A stretch of DNA of 64,000 nt from Anopheles merus (GCF_017562075.2 NC_054081.1:25557409-25621408); one strand, 5' to 3'. Positions 46,361 to 56,833 are shown, counted from the stretch's first letter. Made by a program: numbers and translations. Notes: generated by a model from the sequence alone, not told the origin.

Positions 46361-47041
46361 ATGGAGCAAATTCAGGAGCAACTAGAACAAATGAATTGTT
46401 TAATGCAAACTCTCGTTGCAACACAGAAAGAGCTGGAGCAAAGGCTTTCTGCATTAACGGTTAACAATGCAACTAGTTCAAATAACTATACAATCGCTCA
46501 TAATTCTAGTTTCGAAATAAGCATTGAATCGTTTTGCAAAATCCCTGACCCTATTAAAGGCATACCTGTGTATGAAGGAAATAAGAAGCAGTTATTTTCT
46601 TGGCTTAAAACAGCGGAGAATGCACTCAAGATTTTTAAAGACAAAGTGCATCCTTCAATCTTCAGTATGTATGAAGCATCGGTGATTAATAAAATTCAAG
46701 GTCGTGCAAAAGATATTATTTGCCTTGAAGGTAGTCCCAACGACTTTAATGAGGTAAAAGATGTGCTTATAAACGGTCTTTCTGATAAGCATGATCTATC
46801 AACTCATATAAGTCATTTTTGGCAAAATAAAATGAATCACAACTCAACCATTAAAAATTATTACCTTCAAACGAAAGAGGTAATACAAAGCATAGTAATG
46901 ATAGCCAAGCAAAACGAAAAATATAAAAACAGTTGGGTGGCGATAAATAGTTTCATAGACGAAACAAGTTTAGCAGCTTTTATCGCTGATCTCTCTCACC
47001 CTATTTTGGGTATATGCAAGCAGCAAGACCAGAAAGTTTAG
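46361..47041 (+). CDS. Gypsy gag protein, open frame
   Basis: I place the start at 46361 (ACC ATG G context, then MEQIQEQLEQMNCLMQTL, a coiled-coil opening). The same frame is open upstream to 46118. 227 codons: coiled coil (1-35), then FCKIPDPIKGIPVYEGNK and LFSWLKTAENALKIF (matrix/capsid start), and NKIQGRAKDIICLEGS. No zinc knuckle is present. The frame continues past its stop as worn gag-pol linker to 47227. There the Mag-like element is inserted, and coding sequence resumes at 50009. It is therefore the gag of the plus-strand gypsy copy whose pol is at 50009-52810. Forms the particle that packages element RNA. Confidence 0.65.
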   Translation: MEQIQEQLEQMNCLMQTLVATQKELEQRLSALTVNNATSSNNYTIAHNSSFEISIESFCKIPDPIKGIPVYEGNKKQLFSWLKTAENALKIFKDKVHPSIFSMYEASVINKIQGRAKDIICLEGSPNDFNEVKDVLINGLSDKHDLSTHISHFWQNKMNHNSTIKNYYLQTKEVIQSIVMIAKQNEKYKNSWVAINSFIDETSLAAFIADLSHPILGICKQQDQKV

Positions 47042-47232
47042 AAGATGCGTATGCATTTTTATGGATATAAATCAAATATTAACATTTTAAGTCAATCTCA
47101 AATTGCCAAATCAAACCAAACATAAAGAAAACTTTTGATTTGAAAGTTAATAATTTCGAAACCATAAGTCCGATCCCGCTAAGTTCTGACGAAGAGTTTA
47201 ATAAAATCTCAATTGAAAAGCTAATTCGTACC

Positions 47233-47392
47233 TGTGGTACACAATAATAACACGTGTGGTTTGCTCGGTTGATAACTATAAAGTGATCTCTTTATTATCT
47301 GTTCGTAAGCTCCGGGATGCTGTATGAGTTTTGATGGCATGACACCACTACTGATATCTAACGATCGCTGTCGTTAGTATCACACTACCACA
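47233..47392 (-). repeat. 3' LTR of the Mag-like element (160 bp)
   Basis: Ends TGTGGTA...TACCACA. Compared with the 5' LTR it has about 47 extra bases (between GCTCCG and CGATCGCTGTCG, plus-strand sense). The rest is nearly identical. Confidence 0.85.
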
Positions 47393-47678
47393 TCTCCCTT
47401 TGTCTTTGACATCGAAGTATCATAGCGTATAAAAGTTCATTTCTCTACATGTGGAATTCATTATTTCAATTACTCCCAAATATCTGCTTGCACGTTTATA
47501 CTCCCGCTGCTATCTGATCTTCAGAGTATCCCAATTGCTATTCCCTGGCTAAATATTTTCTTGTGGTTCTTCCTCATTTGTAAGATTATGCCATTTAATA
47601 TACAAAGTCTTGAATTCCTAATGACCACCAGTTTTCAGTGTTTGCTACAGTAACCATTGAGCTGTTCTCATTTATTTC

Positions 47679-47876
47679 CTTCTTCTTCTTTGGCACAACA
47701 ACAACCGTTGTCGGGAAAGGCCTGCCCCCATCCCTCAAATGAGCTTGACCTTTAGTAACCTATAAACCCACAGCGGGAAAGCCCGTCCCACTATGGACAG
47801 AGTCCACTCAGGATTGAACCCATGACGGACACGTTGCGAAGTCTTGCGAGTGAACTACTGTATCACAAGACCAGTC
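47679..47876 (-). mobile_element. Diverged tRNA-derived SINE inside the Mag-like element
   Basis: Tail TTCTTCTTCTTTGGCACAAC, body GTCGGGAAAGGCCTGCC and head with TGGGTTCAATCC (B box, minus strand) are recognisable. Much of the centre differs from the other copies (AACCCACAGCGGGAAAGCCC), suggesting a separate subfamily. It lies in the 3' non-coding part of the host element. Confidence 0.75.
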
Positions 47877-48142
47877 CCCGTTATCCTTTCCATTTCCTAC
47901 TTCCCTTCATCCTTAACTCTCCCTCTCCCTCTCCCTTTCCATTCTTTTTTATTTTTATTTTATTTTGTCCTAATCATCTCAACCTCTTTTCCTGGCTGTC
48001 ACTCTGCCGGCTATTTCCTATCTTTCGCCTCTCTATGATTGATTTACTAACGGATATCATTACGACTGTCGACCATACGGATAAATCCATCGACTTATGT
48101 TAGTAACTCATCTGTTTTTTTCCTGATACCTATCCTATAAAC

Positions 48143-49048
48143 CTATCTTTTTATAACTGGCCCAGTATTAAAAGAATCGACGTTGCCCTGCGGCCTTTTA
48201 AATGCATTCCGATTAAAAGAATGTCTTTTATTAAGATTCTCACTTGTCGATGCAATTGAATTAGAGCGGCACACCACCGCAAAATGTCCACGTTTTCCAC
48301 ACTTCGCGCATGCCTTATCTTGAGCTGGGCAGTATTGATGGTTATGAGAAAAACCACAACACGCACAAGGTGTTGCAACGTAATTGATAGCATCCGATGC
48401 TGGGCTATTTCCAGGACAAGTGTTATTTCCGCTAATTTGATCATTTGCCGAACGAGAAGTTTCAAATGAATTAACTTGCCGTACTAGCTCTTCTAAAGTA
48501 AGATCCTGCTCTTGAAGTAACCTGACTCGTAACTGGTTCGGTACAAACTGTAGCATTTTATCGACCACAGCTATTCCCGCGCTTCCCAGCTCTGTTTTCC
48601 CAAAATTACATTTCGATCCATGTGCTTGGACGCGAACCAAAAACTTATCAATTGACTCATCCGGTTCAGGTTTTATATTCCAAAAAAGAAATCTTTCATG
48701 TGCCTCATGGCGCTGGGGGGCAAAATATTCGTCCAATTTCCCAATCGCTACCGCATACGGATCGATTCCTTGTTCCTCATTAGCTTCCACATCTGCACCC
48801 GGAATACTAAAGAATATTTCCTGTAGCTCAAATGACCCACACGCTAACAACAAATCTTTCTTCTCCGTCCCGTCGCTAACCTTCGATGCACGGAGGCAAA
48901 TCTCAAATCCCCGCTTCCATGATACCCACAATTTCCTCCTATCAACCAATGATACACCTGCTATCCCGAGCGGAGGTAGTTTAGCAAATAGTTTCGTGTC
49001 ATTAATCTTCCCTCTCTCTCTCCTCTTATTCTGCACAACCGTTTGCAC
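48143..49048 (-). CDS. Mag-type Gag with two zinc knuckles
   Basis: A 301-codon uninterrupted frame. Residues about 20-45 FAKLPPLGIAGVSL and WVSWKRGFEICLRAS begin the capsid region. DEYFAPQRHEAHERFLFW and ESIDKFLVRVQAHGSKCNFG are classic Retrotrans_gag motifs. Near the C-terminus two CCHC knuckles follow each other, CACCGFSHNHQYC and CAKCGKRGHFAVVC, a double arrangement common in the Mag lineage. The frame ends in a basic tail. It is the only coding region of its element and is intact from start to stop, so it could still make particles or bind RNA if expressed. No protease or pol follows in any frame. Confidence 0.88.
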   Translation of the reverse strand: MQTVVQNKRRERGKINDTKLFAKLPPLGIAGVSLVDRRKLWVSWKRGFEICLRASKVSDGTEKKDLLLACGSFELQEIFFSIPGADVEANEEQGIDPYAVAIGKLDEYFAPQRHEAHERFLFWNIKPEPDESIDKFLVRVQAHGSKCNFGKTELGSAGIAVVDKMLQFVPNQLRVRLLQEQDLTLEELVRQVNSFETSRSANDQISGNNTCPGNSPASDAINYVATPCACCGFSHNHQYCPAQDKACAKCGKRGHFAVVCRSNSIASTSENLNKRHSFNRNAFKRPQGNVDSFNTGPVIKR

Positions 49049-49890
49049 GATTACTCACTCCACCGCTGCTCTCTAGACGCGCTTCACCGGACTCCTCTAT
49101 ACGAGAATGTGATTACACATGTGTGCACACTATCGGATGCTCTTTTTTTAGCCTTTTTTCTCTCTCTGTGCGCTGTTTTTTACGATAATTTTTTTTTCAG
49201 TACCTTGACCTTTGCTCTTCCACTGTGTGCACACTCTCGCCTGGATCAAATGCTCACTCGACGCCCTTTCTTCTTGCTTATTCCCGATTACTTTTGCTTA
49301 CCAGACGCATGTTTTTTTCTCTCTGCTTACTAGACGCAGTTTTTTTTTCGGCGCTCTCTATCTTCGATCCGATACTTATTTTTTTCATTATTTTTTGATA
49401 TTTTTATTATTATTATTATTTTTTTATTTATTTTTTCACGTCCTCCGACGCATCAGGTGCTTACTAGACGCACTTTTACTTTTTCTTTTTTTTGCACGTC
49501 CTCCGACGCATCAGGTGCTTACTAGACGCACTTTTTCTTTTTTTTCTACACACTATTTTTTCCACTTTACTCACGAAGGGTGACGTTTTTTCCCACGTTT
49601 TATTTTTTTTTCACCTCGCTTACTCCTATGCAATCACGTCGTCATCTCTTCGCCACAAAATTTTATTATCCATGGGGTGTATTTGCTTGTCTAAACGCTT
49701 TGTCCAGCCTATTGTTCTGCTCACAAATGCGATCCGCCGGTTTTTTTCCACACCTCACATTACGCTCATATGCGATCACTTTTACACCATGTATCCTGTG
49801 TGTGCTTTATCTCATCGCATTTGAACTCGTTTGCACTGAACTCTTTTTTTTCTTCTCAATAGAAAAAAAATCCAATCCTCGTCGCCAGTT
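49049..49890 (-). other. Long pyrimidine-rich (plus strand) leader of the Mag-like element
   Basis: About 840 bp between the 5' LTR and gag. It contains two tandem copies of a roughly 60-bp unit with CACGTCCTCCGACGCATCAG then GTGCTTACTAGACGCACTTTT (49437-49550) and scattered (C/A)TAGACGC(A/G)C words at 49071, 49325 and elsewhere. T-runs give spurious hydrophobic open frames on the plus strand. No coding evidence. Confidence 0.6.
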
Positions 49891-50003
49891 TGTGGTACTC
49901 AATAATAACACGTGTGGTTTGCTCGGTTGATAACTATCAAGTGATCTCTTTATTATCTGTTCGTACGCTCCGCGATCGCTGTCGTTAGTATCACACTACC
50001 ACA
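49891..50003 (-). repeat. 5' LTR of the Mag-like element (113 bp)
   Basis: Matches the 3' LTR apart from a 47-bp deletion. Ends TGTGGTA/TACCACA intact. Next to it the minus strand reads AACTGGCGACGAGGATTGG, a plausible tRNA primer site. Confidence 0.85.
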
Positions 50004-50008
50004 GTACC

Positions 50009-52810
50009 CAATATTTAACTCCATTTGAAAAAGATGCTATACTCAATATTATTTTAGGAGATCAAAAAGTACTGCTAAAGCGTCATGAGACACTTTCATC
50101 AACTAATGCAGTGAAACATAAATTATAACAACGGAAAACGAGCCAACTTATACAAAAACATACATTTTCCTAACCATTATCAAAAAGATGTCGAGGAACA
50201 AATTAAAGAATTGCTCGATAATGGTATAATTGTTCTTTCTATCAGTCCTTATTCATCTCCTATTTGGGTAGTCCCAAAAAATCGGACTCATATCACGTCA
50301 GGAAAGTAAGGGTTGTGATAGATTTTCGTAATCTTAACGAAAAAAACTATCAATGACAAATTCCCAACTCCTCTAATAGAGGAAATTTTTGGATAGCTTG
50401 GGAAAATCTACTTACTTTTCAACCCTGGACCTCAAATCTGGCTTTCATCAGATAGAAATGGAACTTTCCCACCGTGAAAAAACGGCCTTCTCCACATCCC
50501 AGGGACATAACGAATTTACGAGAATGCCGTTTGGGTTAAAAAATGCCCCAGCAACTTTCCAGCGTGCTATGAATCATGTGTTAACTGAATACATTGGTTC
50601 GATTTGCTTTGTCTACCTAGACGACATTGTCGTTATTGGATGTAATTAAGAATCACATTTGGAGAACTTAAACAAGGTGTTGAAAAGATTATCCCTATTT
50701 AATTTAAAAATCCAAATCGACAAGTGTGAATTACTAAAGAAAGAAACTGAGTTTCTAGGTCATCAAATAACACAAAATGGTATAAAACCCAATCCCGACA
50801 GAATTCAAAAAATTATTGAATGGAAGCTGCCATCTAATCCGAAAGAAATCAAACAGTTTCTTGGGCTTGCAGGCTATTACCGTAGATTTGTGAGGGATTA
50901 TGCCAAAATAACAAGGCCTATTTCGAAATATTTAAAAAAGGAGCTATTTTCTCAAATGAAGAAATCGAATTTAGAAAATCCTTCACGGAACTGAAACAAA
51001 TTATTGCTTCAGATCAAGTACTAGCATATCCTATTTTTGAGCTGCCCTTTATTTTAATAACAGATGCTAGTAATCATTCTTTAGGAGCGGTTCTACCTCA
51101 AATTCAGGATAGTTGTGAAAGGCCGATAGCGTTTCCAAGTAGGACTCTGAATAAAACAGAGATGAATTATCCTGCTACTGAAAAAGGAGCATTAGCAATC
51201 ATCTGGGCAGTAAAAAAGTTTAAACCCTACTTGTACGGGCAAAAATTTACCTTGATTACTGATCATAAGCCGCTTACTTTTATAAAAACTCCATTTAAGA
51301 ATTCAAAAATTCGATTAGATTAGAATTGGAGAACTTTGAGTACGAAGTGAAATACAAAGAAGGAAAGACCAATGTGGTAGCGGATGCTAAAGCATCCTTA
51401 AAAGCAGGAGGCCTGAAACATTACTAGATATTAATATTTCTTCTATTTCAGATCCGGATACAAGCATAACGCATAACAATGACTTAAGTGATTGTTCAAG
51501 TAATGGAACAACAATTCATTCGGCTGATAAATCGAACGATTATTATATTCATTACACGACGTGACCTGCAAATTTCTTCAGAAACCAACTCGTGTTTAAA
51601 ATAAGTTCGACAAACTCAATAATTCAAAAATTACCGTTCAATAATTTTCGCAGAACAGAAATAACACGTAACAAGTTTGACTCAGATAGTATTAGCCAAT
51701 TTATAACCCAGTATCATAATGGAAAACAAACAGCGATTTTCGCACCAGAAGAAATTATGCACACTTTACAAGAGACTTTGAGCAATTATCAGTTTAGTAA
51801 AGGTCATTTCGTAATTACAACTAACATTGTAAAAGATGCTCTAGATCCAGACAGGCTAAGATTTCTCGTAACATGCGAGCATGATAGGTCACATAGAGGT
51901 ATAAGTGAAGTAGAACACCAATTACGAAGATCATATTTTTTCCTTGCATGCTTAAAATGATTAGAAATTACATTAATAGCTGTGAAATTTGTAGTTGCCA
52001 TAAATATGACAGGAAACCCTATAACATTAAAATTTCACCAAGACCAATTACGGAAAAGCCATTGGACCGCATTCATATGGATATTTATATAATTAATAAC
52101 TAAGTATATAATAAGTATATAATTAATAGCTTTCTTTCCATAATCGATTCATTTACAAAACATTTACAAATGCTACACTTAAAAAACAAAAAACGTTGTA
52201 CAAGTTCAAAGGAAAATTACAAAGTATTTCTCGTCATTTGGTTTACTGAAGGAAATCATAACAGATCATGAGACCACTTTTATGTACATTCAACTAAAAA
52301 ATTACCTATATTCATTAGGAGTTTCGCTTAAATATGCCTCATGTTCCAAATTAAACGGCAAATCGAAAAGACACATTGCACATTAACTGAGATAATCAAT
52401 ACAAACAAGTTTAAGTATGAGAGAGCAGAAACAAGGACACTTGTAAGAATTGCTGTTACTCTTTATAATAATACTGTACATTCAGCAAAAGGATATACAC
52501 CAAATGAATTGCTATTGAACAATTCAGATAGCCGTAATTAGCAAAAGAGATATTAGGGAATGGGGAAACATTATTCTCTGCGGCACAAACAAATATGTTA
52601 AAAGAACCCAAACAGCAAACCAAACGAAATAATGTAAAATGTGACCCTCCTTCTCTTGAAAAAAATCAAGTGGTGTATATCAAACCAAATATAAGAATGA
52701 AGCTGCAACCAAGAGCATCAAAAGTGGTAGCGAAATATATTGCTGACAGAACTTTCGAAAATATCAGAGGTGTTAAAAGACATAAGCGCAAACTCAAAAG
52801 GTTGAAATAA
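50009..52810 (+). pseudogene. Gypsy pol (RT, RNase H, integrase) of the plus-strand copy
   Basis: RT: ELLDNGIIVLSISPYSSP, VRVVIDFRNLN, YFSTLDLKSGFHQIEM, FTRMPFGLKNAPATFQRA and the catalytic CFVYLDDIVVIG (50160-50994). RNase H: FILITDASNHSLGAVL, ATEKGALAIIWAVKKF and FTLITDHKPLTF (51040-51300). Integrase: HDRSHRGISEVEHQ, NSCEICSCHKYDKKP (HHCC, about 51870-52020) and RIAVTLYNNTVHSAKGYTP (to 52541), then a basic C-terminal piece (52595-52810). Frames break several times: a TAA after VVIGCN at 50647, a stop near 51320, a shift in a T-run near 51944, and a deletion around the integrase core. Protease was not found. Clade close to 17.6/gypsy; no env. Confidence 0.8.
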
Positions 52811-53055
52811 GTGACATAATAGTTAGTAGAATGATTTGTTTTGGCTTTAAACAGTTAATTTTTCTTAAAATAGTACAGCACAGTAGTTCATATTTAATTT
52901 TGAATTTTTCCTTGTTTAGTTTTTGTTAGCTAATAATTTTGAACTCTAAATATCATATGAATGCTTCTAAATGCTAAAGATAGGTCTATTACTTAGTTAA
53001 GCTTCTTGATAGTTTTAAGTAACATAAATTTTACCATGTTTGAATTTTTTTTATA
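52811..53055 (+). other. 3' non-coding region of the plus-strand gypsy copy
   Basis: Repeated nearly identically in inverted orientation at 54396-54641. It runs into the LTR-like segment once the TA-flanked element is removed. It lacks an obvious polypurine tract. Confidence 0.6.
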
Positions 53056-54125
53056 GGGTAACTGTACCAGTTTTCGGCACGCTAGTGCAGCAGTTTCACA
53101 AAAACTGCTCACAAATAAATATTTTTTATTATTTTTTATGAAAGTGATGTTATTCTGGTTGATAAACTATCATAATATGTTACACTATTTTTTATTTGCC
53201 GGTTCAAAGCCCTTTTTCATAAATATCCGTAAAAATGCAAACATTGCTTTTGCTCCTATTTTCGGCAGTTTGTTCCTATTTTCGGCAGGTTGTGTTCCTA
53301 TATTCGGCAGCGCGAATACGGGTCAGAAATGTTATTTTCTATGTAAATATGTACAAAAAATGTTTAAAGCAATTTTACACTCTTACTTTCCTAATACTGA
53401 TGTTAAAAAGCACTTTAATTAATAATTTTATGTTACTTATTTTGGCCCGTTTTGACAGCCATTTTGATGCGACGTTTAAACAGAGCAGCCATTGACAGTT
53501 TGATGGTCATAGCGTACGGTGCGAATTGGCTTACAAATATTTATTTTTCTCTTAAGTGCATTGTTTGTCGTAAAATTGGTGATATTTGGTACAAGAAAGG
53601 TCATATTATGTGTCGATATACGCATTGTAGTGTTCTGATCAATTTTTAAAGAAATATTCAGCCAAATCTAAGGTGTGTTATTGTTCCGAGTTTCGGCAGG
53701 AGCCCACAACATTGAGCTGTCTAAAATGAACATTTACTGTGTACCTATTTTCGGCAGCATTTAAAGTGAAAAATAACTTGTTTATCGTGATTTTAAAATT
53801 CTAAACAAGATAGAATAAATTAAATAAGCATAAAATCTTTATTATACAACACTTTATTATTGTTTTATTGTTCTGGTTCTCTTAATCACAAAACCTGCCG
53901 AACTATTGGTTGGCAGCAAATCTGCCGAAAAAAAGCACAATTCATTTCATATTTTGAAAAATACGCAATGAAATGGTGTGAAACTTCGTATGTGAATAAC
54001 AAATAAGTACACTTTCACTACAAAATAGTGTTTTGTGGAAATTTCTACCGCGTTTGTGCAGAATTTCACGTTTTTAGCTACCCTGCCGAAAATAGGTACA
54101 CTGCCGAAAACTGGTACAGTTACCC
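53056..54125. mobile_element. 1,070-bp TA-flanked element with TTCGGCAG word arrays
   Basis: Perfect 24-bp terminal inverted repeats starting GGGTAACTGTACCAGTTTTC, flanked by TA (53054-53055, 54126-54127). The same gypsy sequence lacking this insertion, with a single TA, is present in the inverted copy near 54396-54410, which proves the boundaries. The word (CCTATT)TTCGGCAG occurs about five times in direct orientation on the left two-thirds and about four times inverted (CTGCCGAA) on the right. Open frames under 100 codons only; no transposase. TA target and TIR length suggest a Tc1/mariner-type mobiliser. Confidence 0.85.
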
Positions 54126-54128
54126 TAA

Positions 54129-54395
54129 TGTCAATCGGACGAGGACGCCCGAGTTCCACCCCCGAAGAAGTTATGAGTGGTATAACTTAAACTGGTCTAT
54201 ACCAGTATAATATTATACAAGCCCTATATAAACCTTGCCCAACTGAATTGTCAAAAACGTCAGATGGATAACACAGCTGAGCTCCTCACATTATCTCCGA
54301 CCGTTGGCAAATAAACAACTAAATCGAATCTCCACGACTCATTATTTATATATATATATCGGGGGTGAAACTCGGGCGTCCTCGTCCGATTGACA
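54129..54395 (+). repeat. 267-bp LTR-like segment with 37-bp terminal inverted repeats
   Basis: Starts TGTCAATCGGACGAGGACGC and ends with its inverse; 36 of 37 terminal positions pair. In plus orientation it has a TATA-like CCCTATATAAAC (about 54220) and an AATAAA (54310), the layout of an LTR promoter and poly(A) signal. It is flanked on both sides by the same gypsy 3' non-coding sequence in opposite orientations, so one LTR serves two tail-to-tail copies. Confidence 0.65.
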
Positions 54396-55356
54396 TTATT
54401 AAAAAAATTCAAATATGGTAAAATTTATGTTACTTAAAACTATCAAGAAGCTTAACTAAGTAATAAACCTATCTTTAGCATTTAGAAGCATTCATATGAT
54501 ATTTAGAGTTCAAAATTATTAGCTAACAAAAACTAAACAAGGAAAAATTCAAAATTAAATATGAACTACTGTGCTGTACTATTTTAAGAAAAATTAACTG
54601 TTTAAAGCCAAAACAAATCATTCTACTAACTATTATGTCACTTATTTCAACCTTTTGAGTTTGCGCTTATGTCTTTTAACACCTCTGATATTTTCGAAAG
54701 TTCTGTCAGCAATATTTTTCGCTACCACTTTTGATGCTCTTGGTTGCAGCTTCATTCTTATATTTGGTTTGATATACACCACTTGATTTTCTTCAAGAGA
54801 AGGAGGGTCACATTTTACATTATTTCGTTTGGTTTGCTGTTTGGGTTCTTTTAACATATTTGTTTGTGCCGCAGAGAATAATGTTTCCCCATTCCCTAAT
54901 ATCTCTTTTGCTAATTACGGCTATCTGAATTGTTCAATAGCAATTCATTTGGTGTATATCCTTTTGCTGAATGTACAGTATTATTATAAAGAGTAACAGC
55001 AATTCTTACAAGTGTCCTTGTTTCTGCTCTCTCATACTTAAACTTGTTTGAATTGATTATCTCAGTTAATGTGCAATGTGTCTTTTCGATTTGCCGTTTA
55101 ATTTGGAACATGAGGCATATTTAAGCGAAACTCCTAATGAATATAGGTAATTTTTTAGTTGAATGTACATAAAAGTGGTCTCATGATCTGTTATGATTTC
55201 CTTCAGTAAACCAAATGACGAGAAGTACTTTGTAATTTTCCTTTGAACTTGTACAACGTTTTTTGTTTTTTAAGTGTAGCATTTGTAAATGTTTTGTAAA
55301 TGAATCGATTATGGAAAGAAAGCTACACTTATTAATTATATAAATATCCATATGAA
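54396..55356 (-). pseudogene. Inverted gypsy copy: 3' UTR and integrase C-terminal part
   Basis: Sequence matches 53055-52080 of the plus-strand copy in inverted orientation with about 1-2% difference by eye. The basic C-terminal frame (54857-54642) differs from its twin by two residues, and the RIAVTLYNNTVHSAKGYTP frame lies at 55111-54911. A 20-odd-bp duplication in the plus copy near 52100-52130 is absent here. The copy is interrupted at 55356 by the 4.4-kb gypsy element and continues at 59784. Confidence 0.8.
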
Positions 55357-55543
55357 AGTTACCACACTGTAAATATCTTATTAGCATTTGTATAGGTTAT
55401 TAGATACATAGCTAAGTAGTATTGCGTTGATAGTGTTAGGTTTAATTATAAGTATGCGTGAACCACATATGTAATAGATATTTTCGTAGAATAAACTCAG
55501 TCTGTAAGCAACCTCCGAAGAGAAGCGACTCGACTCGATAACT
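55357..55543 (+). repeat. 5' LTR of the 4.4-kb gypsy element
   Basis: 187 bp, AGTTACCACACTG...CTCGATAACT. Differs from the 3' LTR only at TTAGCATTT/TTACCATTT and AAGTAGTATT/AAGTAATATT. ATAAACTCAGTCTGTAAGCA near the end resembles the U5 side. Confidence 0.95.
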
Positions 55544-55790
55544 GGCGCCCGAATTAAAAGAAAAAATTAGTAAACGTATAAGCTCCTAGTACTGGAGTGA
55601 AGCTACCTATAGCTGTCTTTGTTCAACCAGAGAATACGACATCCAGCCTTAGAGCTATCGCCTTCCAATTGGTGATTTGCGGTGTTGTAGCGCGAATAGG
55701 TGCACTAATTTATTCATCGTGAAAGACCGTTCGATCTTTTTTTTTTGTAATCTACGTCTACCTAGTTAGAATCTAGTTAGAAAAAAAAAG

Positions 55791-56545
55791 ATGGAACAAC
55801 GCCAAGAAGAAATGAAGTTCTTCATACAAATGGGACAGGTCCCTGACATCCTTAAAATGTTGCCGGAATTTGACGGTAACCCGAAACATCTCAACACCTG
55901 GGTTGAGGATGTCGACGGAATATACAACTACTATTCCGCATTTGCAAATTGCCCGACGCAATTTGGAATAATAGAACGTACAGTGCGTAGAACAATAATT
56001 GGTGCGGCATCGGATGCTTAACATGCCAGTAATGTAGGATTTGATTGGTCAGCAATCAAAGAAGTGTTGGTGAAAAAGTTCAGTGATCGTCGTGATTTGA
56101 TGAGTTTAGATTACGAACTTACTACAATTAAGCGTAAGAACTATGAAAATATCGAATTATACTTCGGTAGAGTGAACGAACTTCTTACATTTATTACAAA
56201 CCATATTCAAAATAATGTTAAGTATAATTCTCCTAAGATAAAGCCGTAGATAGTTTTATAAGGGGATTAAATAGTGACTTAGGAATATTAGTTACAACAG
56301 CTGCGCCAGACAGCTTGAATAAGGCATATGAACTTTGTGTGGAGCTCGAAACATTACGAAAAGGCACATCGGCACAAGGTTTCCTACCAACACAAAAGTT
56401 CCCTCCGAAACAAAAACCGCACGCACCAATACCGAGCGAAACGCACACGCGTCAAGAGCCGATGGAAGTAGATCGTACCATGCGTACACATTTGCATTAT
56501 CAAAACCGGCCGGCTCAAGCTTACGCTCACCAAGAGAATGATATC
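55791..56545 (+). pseudogene. Gag of the 4.4-kb gypsy element, broken
   Basis: Start ATG 55791 (MEQRQEEMKFFIQMGQ), followed by MLPEFDGNPKHLNTWVEDV, the usual beginning of a Retrotrans_gag domain. A TAA stop at 56022 interrupts it. The frame resumes at 56064 (VKKFSDRRDLMSLDYELT) and shifts near 56245. The C-terminal part (LCVELETLRKG, EPMEVDRTMRTH) is at 56315-56545. No zinc knuckle is seen, which is usual for this gypsy group. Three lesions make it non-functional. Confidence 0.8.
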
Positions 56546-56833
56546 ACGGCAAAATATAAATTTGTGGTGTACAACTTTCACGACTTTTTTGATGGCATAA
56601 TTGGGACTGAAATAGTATTTGCACACAATATCAATTTAATTACACGTTCCCGAGAGATCGAACTAACAAAGCCGGACAATAGCAAGTATAAAATACCACT
56701 GCATTTCTATTATCCGAAAAAAATCTGTCGTGAGTATAGTAGTGTGACAATCGATCAGATACTTCACTTAGAATCTAACACACATCGCACACCTAACAGA
56801 AGAAGAGCGAGAATCTCTCGTTACAGTTCTTAA
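56546..56833 (+). pseudogene. Protease C-terminal remnant and PR-RT linker
   Basis: VVYNFHDFFDGIIG matches the end of the gypsy protease domain, followed by linker sequence. The catalytic D(T/S)G motif is missing, and gag passes directly into the protease tail. This points to an internal deletion of the protease core near 56530-56550. Confidence 0.65.

Larger units (their letters stand above)
47233..50003 (-). mobile_element. Gag-only Mag-like LTR retrotransposon (non-autonomous)
   Basis: LTRs at 49891-50003 (5') and 47233-47392 (3') both begin TGTGGTA and end TACCACA. They are flanked by a 5-bp duplication GTACC (47228-47232, 50004-50008). A primer-binding-type TGGCGACGAGGATTGG starts next to the 5' LTR on the minus strand, and a purine tract AAAGACAAAGGGAGA precedes the 3' LTR. 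Only gag is encoded; protease, RT, RNase H and integrase are absent. It interrupts a gypsy gag-pol gene of the other strand. Confidence 0.85.

Noticed and set aside
49043..49930. Hydrophobic, Phe-rich frames on the plus strand
   Set aside because: They arise from T-runs in the leader of the minus-strand gag-only element.
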